Of a stretch of 43,904 bases of DNA, positions 31,481 to 39,121 are shown piece after piece. The stretch spans positions 1 through 43,904 of the forward strand of contig JACQPH010000102.1 in NCBI GenBank assembly GCA_016207645.1, written 5' to 3'. Origin of the DNA: Elusimicrobiota bacterium. Its GTDB lineage: Bacteria > Elusimicrobiota > Elusimicrobia > Elusimicrobiales > UBA9959. Every line of letters starts with the position of its first letter. Position 1 is the stretch's first letter. Position numbers and translations under genes: made by a program. The notes beneath the pieces were generated by a model. It was not told the origin of the DNA and did no database searches. It saw nothing but the letters and a program-made list of their open reading frames with translations.

Positions 31481-32788
31481 ATGACCAGAACGAACCTGAA
31501 AATGATCGCAGCCGGTCTCATTTCCTTTCTGTTCCAGCCCGGCGCCTCGGCGGCGCAGCCCTTCAACCTCAATTCCCTCTCGGCGGACGGCATAGCCGGC
31601 CTGAACCTCTCCGTCACCGGGGCCGGCGCCGTCCCGAGCGCCGGCGCGCGAGCTTTCGGGAGCCTCCCCGGAACGGACGCCGGCGGCGCCGGGTCGCTGA
31701 CCCCGGCCGAGTGGGAGGAAGTTTTCGGCGGCGAGCAGGAAACTCTGCCCGCTGAGCCGGCCGTAACGAAGGAACTATTCTCCGATTTCTCCGCCAGGTA
31801 CGTGATGAACGGCACCCTGCAGCTCGACCGCAGACCCGGGACCTTCACCACGCTGGAAGGCAAGGTCTACAAGGTGATCAGGCATCCCCGCTGGCTCAAA
31901 GACACCGGCGCGGAGCTGTGCGTGGAAGGTTACATAAAACAGCAGGACGATACCGACGAGCTTTACATAGCGACAGTGCTGCCGCTCAACGCCGCCGACG
32001 CTTATAAACCCTCCGCCGCCACGGTGGCCGTGCAAAGGCGTCCCTACATCGTCTCCAAAGACGCCGGCGGCTACGCCCTGGCCAATGTGAACTGGGGCGT
32101 GCGGCACTCGGCCGACGGCAAGCGCCTGAAGCGCCCGGACGGCATCTTCAAGTTCGACTGGCCCAGGGGCGTGACCGTAAAACCCGGGCTGCTGGAACAG
32201 GCCTATATCGGCAAGAAGAGCTACCAGGGCTTCCCCTGGGCCGGCGCTCACGGTTTCCTTGTCTTCAAGTTCAAGCCCGGCGGCGTGACCGACGACAAGG
32301 GCCGCTCGGCGCGCGGCCTGGTGGTCTCTCTCAATACCTATTCGCTGGTACCCGGCGTGCAGAACCAGGGGATAGTGGACGGCCTGCTCGGCCGCTACGC
32401 GGTGCACTATAATATCAACACCGCCGAGGGCTACGTGGAGGCCAATGTATTCACCGACGGCAACCATATCACCCTGTACCCGCTCGCCCTCCCGCGCGAC
32501 CGCCAGGTGAAGCTGCTGGAGAACGCCATAAAGCAGGCCGCCGCCACCCGCACCGGCGAGATGTACTCGCTGGTCTACAACAGCTGCACCAACGCGGTGG
32601 TCTCCTTCGTGAACGGCGTGCTGGACAAGGACGAGAAGATAAAGGACGGCTGGCTGCCGGAGATCGTGTACCGCCTGCGCGCCACCCTCCCCGACGCCGC
32701 CACGCGCCTGATGACGAAGCGCGGGCTGCTGGGCGAACCGCTCCCGTACCTGGACGAGAACAACTACCGGGACCTCTTCCGGAACTGA
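31481..32788 (+). CDS. Exported protein with DUF4105/Lnb-like C-terminal domain
   Basis: An exported protein of about 435 residues. I choose the ATG at 31481 over 31448 because it gives a clean signal peptide (about 1-25, cut after ASA) and GGAG lies about 9 bp upstream. The middle region is unrecognised. The C-terminal half has AGAHGFLVFKF (H257) and VYNSCTNAVVSFVNGVL (C369), which resemble the His/Cys pair of papain-like DUF4105 (Lnb N-terminal) domains. That suggests a periplasmic hydrolase or transacylase, but similarity is by eye and weak. It is a single plus-strand gene. Confidence 0.55.
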   Translation: MTRTNLKMIAAGLISFLFQPGASAAQPFNLNSLSADGIAGLNLSVTGAGAVPSAGARAFGSLPGTDAGGAGSLTPAEWEEVFGGEQETLPAEPAVTKELFSDFSARYVMNGTLQLDRRPGTFTTLEGKVYKVIRHPRWLKDTGAELCVEGYIKQQDDTDELYIATVLPLNAADAYKPSAATVAVQRRPYIVSKDAGGYALANVNWGVRHSADGKRLKRPDGIFKFDWPRGVTVKPGLLEQAYIGKKSYQGFPWAGAHGFLVFKFKPGGVTDDKGRSARGLVVSLNTYSLVPGVQNQGIVDGLLGRYAVHYNINTAEGYVEANVFTDGNHITLYPLALPRDRQVKLLENAIKQAAATRTGEMYSLVYNSCTNAVVSFVNGVLDKDEKIKDGWLPEIVYRLRATLPDAATRLMTKRGLLGEPLPYLDENNYRDLFRN

Positions 32789-32868
32789 ACCGTTCCCCCC
32801 TATTTCCCCCCGCCTGCGAGTGCTGCCATAGCTTGTAACATAAAATCTCCTGGTACCTGCTTTCCCGC

Positions 32869-33165
32869 TTATTGAGCCGGGCCGTTCAGGGCCAGGTCGC
32901 CGGAGGTAGTCTTAACGTTTATTTTGAGGAACACCGTTTTCCCGCGCGTTTCGGCCGTTAGCTCGCACTTCTCCGCGTCATAAGTCATGTTCGCGCCGAT
33001 AGTGCCGGCTGCGCCCGGCGCGATCGAGATATCCCCGTCCACGGAGCGCACCGCCAGTTGCGTGACCCCGGCGGCGCTGAAGTCCCTGTGCACGGCGCCG
33101 ACGGCGGCGCCGGCCGAAAGCGGCAGAGCGAAGACGAACGACAAAGCCGATCTGGTGATAGTCAT
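32869..33165 (-). CDS. Short exported DUF4097-like protein, possibly truncated
   Basis: A 98-residue protein with a signal peptide (about 1-24). It continues with a beta-rich segment (LAVRSVDGDISIAPG, CELTAETRGKTVFLKI) that resembles the start of the DUF4097 adhesin-like right-handed beta structure. Full DUF4097 proteins are normally more than twice this length. The frame stops at NGPAQ, so this is probably a 5' remnant or a minimal version. AAAGGA upstream of the ATG is a good ribosome site. Confidence 0.5.
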   Translation of the reverse strand: MTITRSALSFVFALPLSAGAAVGAVHRDFSAAGVTQLAVRSVDGDISIAPGAAGTIGANMTYDAEKCELTAETRGKTVFLKINVKTTSGDLALNGPAQ

Positions 33166-33302
33166 TTTTTCCTTTAAACACCCGTCCTGTTCCTGTTTCT
33201 CGGACCTCCGCCGCGCCCTCGTTCCGCGCGGAGAGGCTCGCTCCGCATTCCCGGCGGGTCCTCCCTGATATTACGGTGGAACTCTCCGAACGGTTGCGCG
33301 GC

Positions 33303-34244
33303 TCACCCTTTTGAAGCGGTGAAATCCAGCAGTGAAAAAGGCCTGGCCGAAGTTATTTTATAAAGCGGCCTGGAGCCGCGGAAAACGGCGACGCTGTCTT
33401 TGCCGGCTTTGAGGAGATTCCCGGCCTCTATCTTTTTCAGCAGCGCTTCGGGCAGCAGGCCCCGTGGTTCGCTTAACCCCGAATAGCGGGCTTCGCCTTT
33501 CTTCGCCGACCCGGCGAGAACCAGGTATTCGTATTTATCCCGGAAGAGCACCGGCTTCCCCAGGCGCTCCTTTAATTCCGCCGCCCGCTCCGGGAGGCAG
33601 GCGGACAGGAAGGAGAAGATCTCCCCGGCGAGCTTCGCGCTGGGCCCGCAGCCATAGGAGCAGGGATGCCAGCTTATGACCTGCAAGGCGGAGAGATCCA
33701 GGTCCTTATTGGCCGCCCTGATGCGCGCGAAGGCCTCCCTATCGGCCGGCTGGCCGGTCAGGCGGGAAAAATAGTTGAAAACATTGTTCAGCCCGAAGTG
33801 GAAACGCTCTTTTTTCAGGGTCCTGCCGAAGGTGAAATTGACCAGGTCCGTCTTGGCCGCCAGCGAGCGCCATTCTATATAGGCCCTGACGCAGCACTCG
33901 GGATAGCCGAGCAGCAGACCCCAGGCGGGGTCGGTGGGCGAGCGGAGCCAGCTTTTGGCGGCGTCCTTAAGGGCCTTCGTGCCCCTGCCTATGAGCAGCA
34001 TCCGCTTCCCCGACTTCGGCACGGCCTTGAAGCCGGCTTTGCCGTAAACGGCCTCGGGCATGAGGTATTTGAGCTTGAGGGCTTCGCACAGGCCCCTTAT
34101 ATACGGCCAGCCGTCGGCGGAAAAATCCGTATAAAGCACCGGCTTGGCCCCGATCAGCAGGGCGGCGAGGTCGGAAAGGCCCGGGTCGAAGTCCCTGAGC
34201 TCTTTGAGGCCTTTAAGCGGCTTTTTTAATTTCAGAAAAGGCAT
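33303..34244 (-). CDS. DUF483-like hypothetical protein
   Basis: A 313-residue soluble protein. Two Cys motifs stand out: LLGYPECCVRAYIEW (about 133-147) and SWHPCSYGCGPSAKLA (about 200-215). The GYPECC and HPC-x3-C pattern resembles DUF483 proteins, whose function is unknown. The cysteines may bind a metal or cluster. The start overlaps a small frame at 34213-34344. The upstream neighbour is an AbiEi-like regulator. Confidence 0.5.
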   Translation of the reverse strand: MPFLKLKKPLKGLKELRDFDPGLSDLAALLIGAKPVLYTDFSADGWPYIRGLCEALKLKYLMPEAVYGKAGFKAVPKSGKRMLLIGRGTKALKDAAKSWLRSPTDPAWGLLLGYPECCVRAYIEWRSLAAKTDLVNFTFGRTLKKERFHFGLNNVFNYFSRLTGQPADREAFARIRAANKDLDLSALQVISWHPCSYGCGPSAKLAGEIFSFLSACLPERAAELKERLGKPVLFRDKYEYLVLAGSAKKGEARYSGLSEPRGLLPEALLKKIEAGNLLKAGKDSVAVFRGSRPLYKITSARPFSLLDFTASKG

Positions 34245-34344
34245 AGGGCGGCTTGTGCTGTCCAGTCAAAAGGTCCCCGAGATACGCGGAAAGATCGTCC
34301 AGAACCCCGAAGAGGTCCGCCTCGAAACCGCTTTTATCAGGCAA
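34213..34344 (-). CDS. Small overlapping ORF downstream of the AbiEi-like gene
   Basis: A 43-codon frame with protein-like composition (GFEADLFGVLDDLSAYLGDL, ending FSEIKKAA). It starts at TTG within the last codons of the AbiEi-like gene (8-bp overlap) and ends inside the DUF483-like gene (about 30-bp overlap). It may be a small partner, or the 3' remnant of a gene lost by frameshift. Coding status is uncertain. Confidence 0.3.
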   Translation of the reverse strand: MPDKSGFEADLFGVLDDLSAYLGDLLTGQHKPPYAFSEIKKAA

Positions 34345-34999
34345 GCGGCTCCCCCTTGCGCAAAAGAGTTTCCTTAAGATATTGCGCGTGTTCGCGCCCG
34401 CGCGGCTGGAAATTATACAGGTCCAGGTAAAGCTGCAGATCGGAAACCACGCTGAACCCCTTTACCTCACGGCGGGCGGGAAAAATGACGCTCTTGTAAA
34501 ACGGACGGACCAGGTGTACGTTCCCCCCCTGCGCCAACTTCTTTAATTCAAGCTTCTCCCTTAAGCGGGGCAGTTCCTGCGGCCAATTCCCGAGGCGCAG
34601 GTAAATATAGGGATCTTCTATCTTCACATACCCGGTTCTTAAATTAGCCCCGGAGTGCAGCGTAAGAGCGTATTTGTCGCCGGGGACCGCGGCCTTAAAC
34701 CTCTTAAGAAAATCCCCGTGGGGCGTATAATAGGTATAAACCGCGTTCATTGAGAACTTGTACGCCTTAACCCATTCCGAAACAAGAAGTTCGGCGTCTA
34801 CCAGCCCGGCATAACTGTGCGGCCCTTTTTTCAACCGTTCCAGGCAGCCCATGTCCTGCAGGGCGGCAAGCACCCCCTGCGCCATACCAAGGCTTAGCCC
34901 GTTACCGCCCACAAAGTCCCTTAACACCCATTTACGCCCTGGCTCCGCCAACATTTGCCTGGCTATTATGGACGCCTTATCAGAAAACGCGTTTTTCAT
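34337..34999 (-). CDS. AbiEi-like winged-helix regulator (type IV TA antitoxin family)
   Basis: A 220-residue protein. Residues 1-65 form a winged helix (MLAEPGRKWVLRDFVGGNGLSLGMAQGVLAAL-type, shown here only in part). The rest resembles the AbiEi C-terminal domain, with VVSDLQLYLDLYNFQPRG followed by EHAQYL at the end. In type IV systems AbiEi represses the operon and counteracts an AbiEii nucleotidyltransferase toxin. No AbiEii gene follows, so this is an orphan or a repurposed regulator. Three AATGTTCAC half-sites lie just upstream (35016-35056), fitting autoregulation. The promoter-to-ATG distance appears very short, perhaps leaderless. Confidence 0.7.
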   Translation of the reverse strand: MKNAFSDKASIIARQMLAEPGRKWVLRDFVGGNGLSLGMAQGVLAALQDMGCLERLKKGPHSYAGLVDAELLVSEWVKAYKFSMNAVYTYYTPHGDFLKRFKAAVPGDKYALTLHSGANLRTGYVKIEDPYIYLRLGNWPQELPRLREKLELKKLAQGGNVHLVRPFYKSVIFPARREVKGFSVVSDLQLYLDLYNFQPRGREHAQYLKETLLRKGEPLA

Positions 35000-35015
35000 A
35001 CTTATAGCCTACCAC

Positions 35016-35056
35016 AATGTTCACCCATAGTCAATGTTCACTTAAAAGTGAACATT
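35016..35056 (-). promoter_or_regulatory. Operator cluster for the AbiEi-like regulator
   Basis: AATGTTCAC occurs at 35016-35024 and 35033-35041 as direct repeats 17 bp apart. The second forms a perfect palindrome with the inverted copy (arms AATGTTCACTT and AAGTGAACATT, 35033-35056). On the minus strand TTGACT and TAGGCT lie 17 bp apart within this region, so binding would cover the promoter. Confidence 0.68.
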
Positions 35057-35190
35057 TGTGGGAGTTGAACTGTAGCTAATGATCCGGCAGGTCTATGTTG
35101 TGCCAGTAATCAGCGTCCCCTGATCCCCCCACGTCCTCCACACCACCCTGGTAGTCCAGCTCCGGCACGCGCACTAGACTCCACCCGCTC

Positions 35191-35219
35191 AAAACAAAAA
35201 CCGCCGGGCTTTCCGGCGG
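35191..35219 (-). terminator. Terminator downstream of hybrid kinase
   Basis: Stem CCGCCGG/CCGGCGG (35201-35207, 35213-35219) with a 5-nt loop, followed on the minus strand by TTTTTGTTTT. It lies about 100 bp after the kinase stop. The rest of 35057-35316 shows no gene. Confidence 0.75.
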
Positions 35220-35278
35220 CTTATTTTCAGCAATAAGTCATAAAGTCATGTACGTCCCCTATGCCGGATACCGGCCTT

Positions 35279-35310
35279 CCGGAGGCGTTCTGAGAGTGAT
35301 GGTGTCATAG
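35279..35310. repeat. Left 32-bp direct repeat flanking the hybrid kinase
   Basis: It begins CCGGAGGCGTTCTG and matches 37333-37364 at 29 of 32 positions in the same orientation. It ends 6 bp before the kinase stop codon region. Confidence 0.8.
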
Positions 35311-35316
35311 TTTAGC

Positions 35317-37224
35317 CTACAGCGTACGCGCAACTGATCGCAGGAGCGCCTGCTGTGTTACCGGCTTCTGCAGAAAAGACGTGCCGGGTTTTAAACCTGT
35401 TGTTTGGATTATGGCCTCGTCCGTATAGCCGGAGGAGTAGATCACCTTTATCCGCGGATAATCCGCCTTCAGGCGCTTGCCCAGCTCGACCCCTCCCATT
35501 TTAGGCATCACCAGGTCGGTCAGCACAAGCCCCACTGGCTTGTCCGTGCCGGCGAGTATGTCCAGAGCTTCTGTCCCGTCGCGGGCCTCAAGGACGGTGT
35601 ATCCCTTTTCCCTGAGCGTCCTGCAGATCACGCCGCGCACCAGCGCTTCATCCTCCACCACGAGTATGGTCTCGGCGCCGCCTCGCGAAGGTTCCGCGCA
35701 GACCGGCGCCGCCACGGGTTCGGCGGCCGCAGGCGCGGAGGCCGGGAAATATATCTTGAAGGTGGTCCCCAGGCCCGCCTCGCTATAGACGTAGATGTAG
35801 CCGCCGGACTGTTTTACTATACCATAAACCGTGGACAGCCCCAGGCCAGTCCCCTTGCCCTCCTTCTTGGTGGTAAAGAAAGGCTCGAAGAGATGAGACT
35901 GGGTTTCGGCGTCCATGCCGGGCCCGTTATCGGATATAGCCAGTTGCACATATTGGCCGACGGGGATGAACTCGTGCCTGCCCGTAGCAACCTCGTCGAG
36001 ATAGACGTTATGGGTTTCTATTAATATCCGGCCGCCGCCGGGCATGGCGTCCTTGGCGTTGAGAGTCAGATTCATTATCACCTGCTCCACCTGCCCGGGG
36101 TCGGTCATGATGGTGTCGAGCGCTAATTCTGGCAGCAGTGAGAGCTCGAAGTGCTCGCCGATAAGCCTTGAGAGCAGCTTCTGCATGTTATTGAGGATGA
36201 TGTTGAGATTTAACATCTGCGGCGCCAATACCTGCCGCCGGCTGAAGGCCAGCAGCTGGCGCGTGAGCGCGGTGGCGCGCTCGCCGGCTTTTTTTATCTC
36301 CTCTACGTCGGCCCGCCTAGGATCCCCGGCAGATAGGCTTTCCAGCAGAAATACGGAATAGCCGTCTATCGCCGTCAGCAGGTTGTTGAAGTCGTGCGCA
36401 ACGCCGCCGGCCAGCCGCCCGATAGCTTCCATCTTCTGCGCCTGGCGCAACAAGGCCTCGTTCTGGGCCAGTTGCTCCTCGGCTCGCCGGCGCTCATCCT
36501 CGAGCTGCTTTCTCTTAAAGAAGCCGGGGATTTCATATTTTGCGATCCTCCGACCACCCAATGCCTCTTTTTTTAGGTAGTCCTTTATACGGCCTTCTAT
36601 CCTCGAGGGCGGCGCCATAATGAACCTGCAGGCCGCGTCCCCCCTAGCCTTACACATAATCTCGGAGGCCACCAGCGGCAGACTAAAACTTTCCTCGCAC
36701 CAGCCGGAGGAGTAGCCGGAGTTCATCACGCAGACCGGATACACGGTTTGCCTGCCGGCCCGCAGCCAGGAATCCGACTCGAACGAATAGGGGTGGTCAT
36801 ATAGCAGGTAATAATTCTCGTCCGGCGAAGGAGTGGATTCCGGGAAGATGTTCACGAAGGCCCAGCCGGAATAGGCGAAATGCACCGGCCCCGTAGACAG
36901 CTTCTCCACCGGGTCCTTGAGCCCCTGCTTAAGATGGAAGTTACGGGCATCCTGCATCCCTATGCTATGGGCTATGTCGAAGAGAAACTGCTTGGCTATG
37001 TTGTGCGCTTCCTCTTCCCCCTGGTCCTTATAGAGTTTCCGGATGGTATCGAAGAAATCCACCGACATGGAAGCGGCTCGCACCAGAATATAGCGTTCAC
37101 CGGAGATCGCCAGGGTCCCCTTGGTGGGGTCCCTCTCCATTTCCGTGAAATACTTGGCCACGTACTCTTGGGCCTTTCTGAATATCGGCTCAAACTGCTC
37201 GGGAACTTTTACGGTGTCCTTCAT
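35317..37224 (-). CDS. Hybrid histidine kinase with XylR_N/V4R-like sensor domain
   Basis: A soluble hybrid kinase of about 635 residues. The N-terminal ~215 residues resemble the XylR_N plus V4R sensing region of NtrC-type regulators of aromatic catabolism (RYILVRAASMSVDFF, HFAYSGWAFVNIFPES, GYSSGWCEESFSLPLVASEI, CKARGDAACRFIMA). A coiled linker leads to HisKA with the phospho-acceptor His in LAGGVAHDFNNLLTAI, HATPase_c (DNGPGM, GTGLGLSTVYGI) and a C-terminal receiver (VVEDEA, phospho-Asp in LVLTDLVMPKMGG). It probably senses a small hydrophobic ligand. I place the start at 37224, since AGAGG lies 5 bp upstream, rather than at 37248. The gene is bracketed by 32-bp direct repeats. Confidence 0.88.
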   Translation of the reverse strand: MKDTVKVPEQFEPIFRKAQEYVAKYFTEMERDPTKGTLAISGERYILVRAASMSVDFFDTIRKLYKDQGEEEAHNIAKQFLFDIAHSIGMQDARNFHLKQGLKDPVEKLSTGPVHFAYSGWAFVNIFPESTPSPDENYYLLYDHPYSFESDSWLRAGRQTVYPVCVMNSGYSSGWCEESFSLPLVASEIMCKARGDAACRFIMAPPSRIEGRIKDYLKKEALGGRRIAKYEIPGFFKRKQLEDERRRAEEQLAQNEALLRQAQKMEAIGRLAGGVAHDFNNLLTAIDGYSVFLLESLSAGDPRRADVEEIKKAGERATALTRQLLAFSRRQVLAPQMLNLNIILNNMQKLLSRLIGEHFELSLLPELALDTIMTDPGQVEQVIMNLTLNAKDAMPGGGRILIETHNVYLDEVATGRHEFIPVGQYVQLAISDNGPGMDAETQSHLFEPFFTTKKEGKGTGLGLSTVYGIVKQSGGYIYVYSEAGLGTTFKIYFPASAPAAAEPVAAPVCAEPSRGGAETILVVEDEALVRGVICRTLREKGYTVLEARDGTEALDILAGTDKPVGLVLTDLVMPKMGGVELGKRLKADYPRIKVIYSSGYTDEAIIQTTGLKPGTSFLQKPVTQQALLRSVARTL

Positions 37225-37332
37225 TTTATCCTCTCCCGCGTACCTCACCTTCGCACGGGACCGCGGTCCCGGTTCCCAGTAGTTTCTATATCTCTCCCGG
37301 CCGGGCTATGCCCGGCAGTCCTATGGGGCGCG

Positions 37333-37364
37333 CCGGAGGCGTTCTGCGAGTGATGGGGGCATAG
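37333..37364. repeat. Right 32-bp direct repeat flanking the hybrid kinase
   Basis: Copy of 35279-35310 with 29 of 32 identical positions. It lies about 110 bp upstream of the kinase start, so the two copies enclose the whole gene with its 5' region (2,054 bp apart). Confidence 0.8.
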
Positions 37365-37490
37365 ATTTGAGTATATAACCAAATACGGCTATTTGACAAC
37401 CTTTTTAAGCCTGAAACTGGCTGATAGCCTATTTCAGGGGGTGTTTTCGGGGTCGGAAACTGTGCCTAAATAGTGCCCGATTATTGGAGG

Positions 37491-37625
37491 TTATTTAGGG
37501 GCTTCCGGGACGTTCTTACATTGCCATTTCAGTTTATGCTGCGAGGTAATATAGCGTTTTGATAAACACTCCCCACCATGTTTTTTAGCCAAAACCTTCA
37601 TTTCTATCAAAGTAAGTTTTCGCAT
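37491..37625 (-). pseudogene. Truncated zinc-ribbon-family gene remnant
   Basis: A 44-codon frame beginning MRKLTLIEMKVLAKKHGGEC and continuing LSKRYITSQHKLKWQC before ending at KNVPEAPK. The GGxCLSxxY...KLxWxC pattern is the first repeat of a known probable zinc-ribbon family in which KGHxW would follow. The reading is cut shortly after the first Cys pair, so this is most likely a degraded fragment. It lies in the otherwise gene-free stretch 37365-37683, next to the kinase repeat. Confidence 0.6.
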
Positions 37626-37683
37626 TTACTGTCTCGCAAATACATGCCGAGGATAGAGGGAAGGTTGACAGTTAAATGACTAT

Positions 37684-38127
37684 TTAGTGCTTCCCTGTGC
37701 TGCCGTAGCCGCCTTCGCCCCTTGTGGTTACTGTGAGTTCGGCGGTTTCCAGGAATTCGGCGTGCTCTACTCTGGCGAAGACCATTTGGGCGACTTTTTC
37801 GCCTTTTTTTATTTCGTAGGGGGTTTTGGGGTCGAGATTGATGAGGATGACGCCGACTTCGCCGCGGTAGGGGGCGTCTACGGTGCCGGGGGTGTTGAGG
37901 ACGGTGAGGCCGTGCTTGAGGGCGAGGCCGGACTTGGGGCGGACCTGGCCTTCGTAGCCGTGGGGGATGGCCATTTTGAGGCCGGTGGGGACGAGGACGC
38001 GCTCGCCGGGCTGGAGGGTGTGGTTGATGATGGAATATAGGTCGAGGCCGGCGTCGCCTTCGTGGGCGTAGGCGGGCATTTTTACGTCGGCGTGGAGTTT
38101 CTGCACCTGGATCTCGAGTTTTGACAT
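37684..38127 (-). CDS. dut: dUTP diphosphatase
   Basis: dUTPase hydrolyses dUTP to dUMP, keeping uracil out of DNA and supplying the dTMP precursor. The trimeric family motifs are all present in 147 residues: HEGDAGLDLYS (motif I), VRPKSGLALKHG (II), NTPGTVDAPYRGEVGVILIN (III), KGEKVAQMVFA (IV) and the C-terminal arm RGEGGYGSTGKH (V). It is last in the nrdR-nrdD-nrdG-dut unit, linking it to dNTP supply. Confidence 0.96.
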   Translation of the reverse strand: MSKLEIQVQKLHADVKMPAYAHEGDAGLDLYSIINHTLQPGERVLVPTGLKMAIPHGYEGQVRPKSGLALKHGLTVLNTPGTVDAPYRGEVGVILINLDPKTPYEIKKGEKVAQMVFARVEHAEFLETAELTVTTRGEGGYGSTGKH

Positions 38128-38152
38128 ATTTTTTTCCTTTATAAGTGTAACT

Positions 38153-38201
38153 GATTCCCGATTCTCGACTCCCGATTCTTGACTCCCGATTCTTGATTCC
38201 C
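38153..38201. repeat. 14-bp tandem repeat, 3.5 copies
   Basis: Three full units (GATTCTCGACTCCC, GATTCTTGACTCCC, GATTCTTGATTCCC) follow a half-unit GATTCCC. They fill the space between nrdG and dut and stop at the nrdG stop codon. Copy number may vary among strains. Confidence 0.85.
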
Positions 38202-38927
38202 CTATCCCCTCAACTGTGTATTTGGAATGTGTTTCAGGACTTCGGCGTGTATGTCCTGCAAAAGCTGTATTGGGGTTTCGGGGAAAGCTTCAAAGCGCTT
38301 GTCCAGGAGGCCGTCTTTGCGCGGGACGAATTTCTGGACGTAGTATTTATGCGCGGAACTGCCGGTGGTTTCTATTATCAGACGCGCGGCGGCGGCCATT
38401 TCGGGGACGGTGAGGAAAGAGATTTCCCCGCCGGCACGCAGGACCGGGGCCACGGTGGTGCGGAATTCGTAGATCGGGAAGCGGGCCACCAGTTGCATGC
38501 TTTCACGCATGGCGGCTTCATAGCCGGGCACGCCGGCCGTGTCGGGCCACAGGGTGTCAGGGCCTTTAATGTCCATGGCTACATAGTCCACCAGGTTTTC
38601 GGCAAGAAGACGGGCGAGGACTTTGGGATTACTGCCATTGGTATCCAGTTTTACGGCCAGGCCTCGGGAGCGGACTTCTTCTATGAAGGGGATAAGGTCG
38701 GGCTGTAGGGTGGGCTCGCCGCCGCAGATGACTACGCCGTTCACCCATTCTTTTACTGTGCCGAGGTATTCGAGGAAGCCGGCGTCGCCTATGTCTTTGG
38801 CGTTGGCCAGGAGCGGCGCGGCGTGGCAATGGGGGCAGAGGTAGTTGCAGCCGGGGGTGAAGGCCACGGCGGCTATTCTGCCGGGATAGTCTATGAGGTT
38901 AAAGCCCAGGGCTGCGCCGATCTTCAT
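38202..38927 (-). CDS. nrdG: Anaerobic ribonucleotide reductase activating protein
   Basis: A radical SAM activase that generates the glycyl radical on NrdD using reduced flavodoxin or ferredoxin. It has 241 residues. The cluster motif is C-x3-C-x2-C in FTPGCNYLCPHCHAAPLL. ICGGEPTLQPDLIPF gives the SAM-binding GGEP turn, and KLDTNGSNPKVL follows. It is longer than E. coli NrdG and matches the ~230-residue type often paired with redoxin-dependent NrdD. It lies downstream of nrdD, separated by a 194-bp gap with repeats. Confidence 0.93.
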   Translation of the reverse strand: MKIGAALGFNLIDYPGRIAAVAFTPGCNYLCPHCHAAPLLANAKDIGDAGFLEYLGTVKEWVNGVVICGGEPTLQPDLIPFIEEVRSRGLAVKLDTNGSNPKVLARLLAENLVDYVAMDIKGPDTLWPDTAGVPGYEAAMRESMQLVARFPIYEFRTTVAPVLRAGGEISFLTVPEMAAAARLIIETTGSSAHKYYVQKFVPRKDGLLDKRFEAFPETPIQLLQDIHAEVLKHIPNTQLRG

Positions 38928-38959
38928 AATTTAATGAGGTTCAGGAGGTCCTGGGGTCC

Positions 38960-39043
38960 GGAAAAGGAGCCAGCCTCCTTTTTGAAGAAAACACGCCGTA
39001 AACCCATACATTACCGCACAAAAAGGAGGCTGGCACCTTTTCC
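38960..39043. repeat. REP/BIME-like inverted repeat pair
   Basis: Two 25-bp arms (38960-38984 and 39019-39043) match at 24 of 25 positions in inverted orientation, separated by 34 bp. The arm core is GCCAGCCTCCTTTTTG. A third partial copy (GGCACCTTTTCGGCC) follows at 39049-39063. The AAAAGGTGCC-type sequence resembles extragenic palindromes associated with REP-type transposases. Confidence 0.75.
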
Positions 39044-39075
39044 TCCTCGGCACCTTTTCGGCCTTTTCCAAATGG

Positions 39076-39104
39076 ACGGCGGCGCCTTTGCCTGGCGCCG
39101 CCGT
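39076..39104. other. GC-rich hairpin after nrdD
   Basis: A perfect 11-bp stem ACGGCGGCGCC/GGCGCCGCCGT with a 7-nt loop, 17 bp after the nrdD stop. The T-rich run (TTCTTTT) is on the plus-strand side, so it is not a classic minus-strand terminator. It may act as an mRNA 3'-end barrier. Confidence 0.6.
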
Positions 39105-39121
39105 TCTTTTCGCTTTGACGC

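Noticed and set aside
34144-34546. Small plus-strand frames opposite the DUF483-like and AbiEi-like genes
   Set aside because: They lack ribosome sites and families, and they lie opposite better supported minus-strand coding sequence.
37365-37490. Integrase or transposase gene next to the repeat-flanked kinase
   Set aside because: No frame longer than a few tens of codons and no recombinase motif was found in this stretch; only the zinc-ribbon remnant nearby is recognisable.
38153-38201. Possible CRISPR array
   Set aside because: The 14-bp units are directly adjacent with no spacers, and no cas genes are present.
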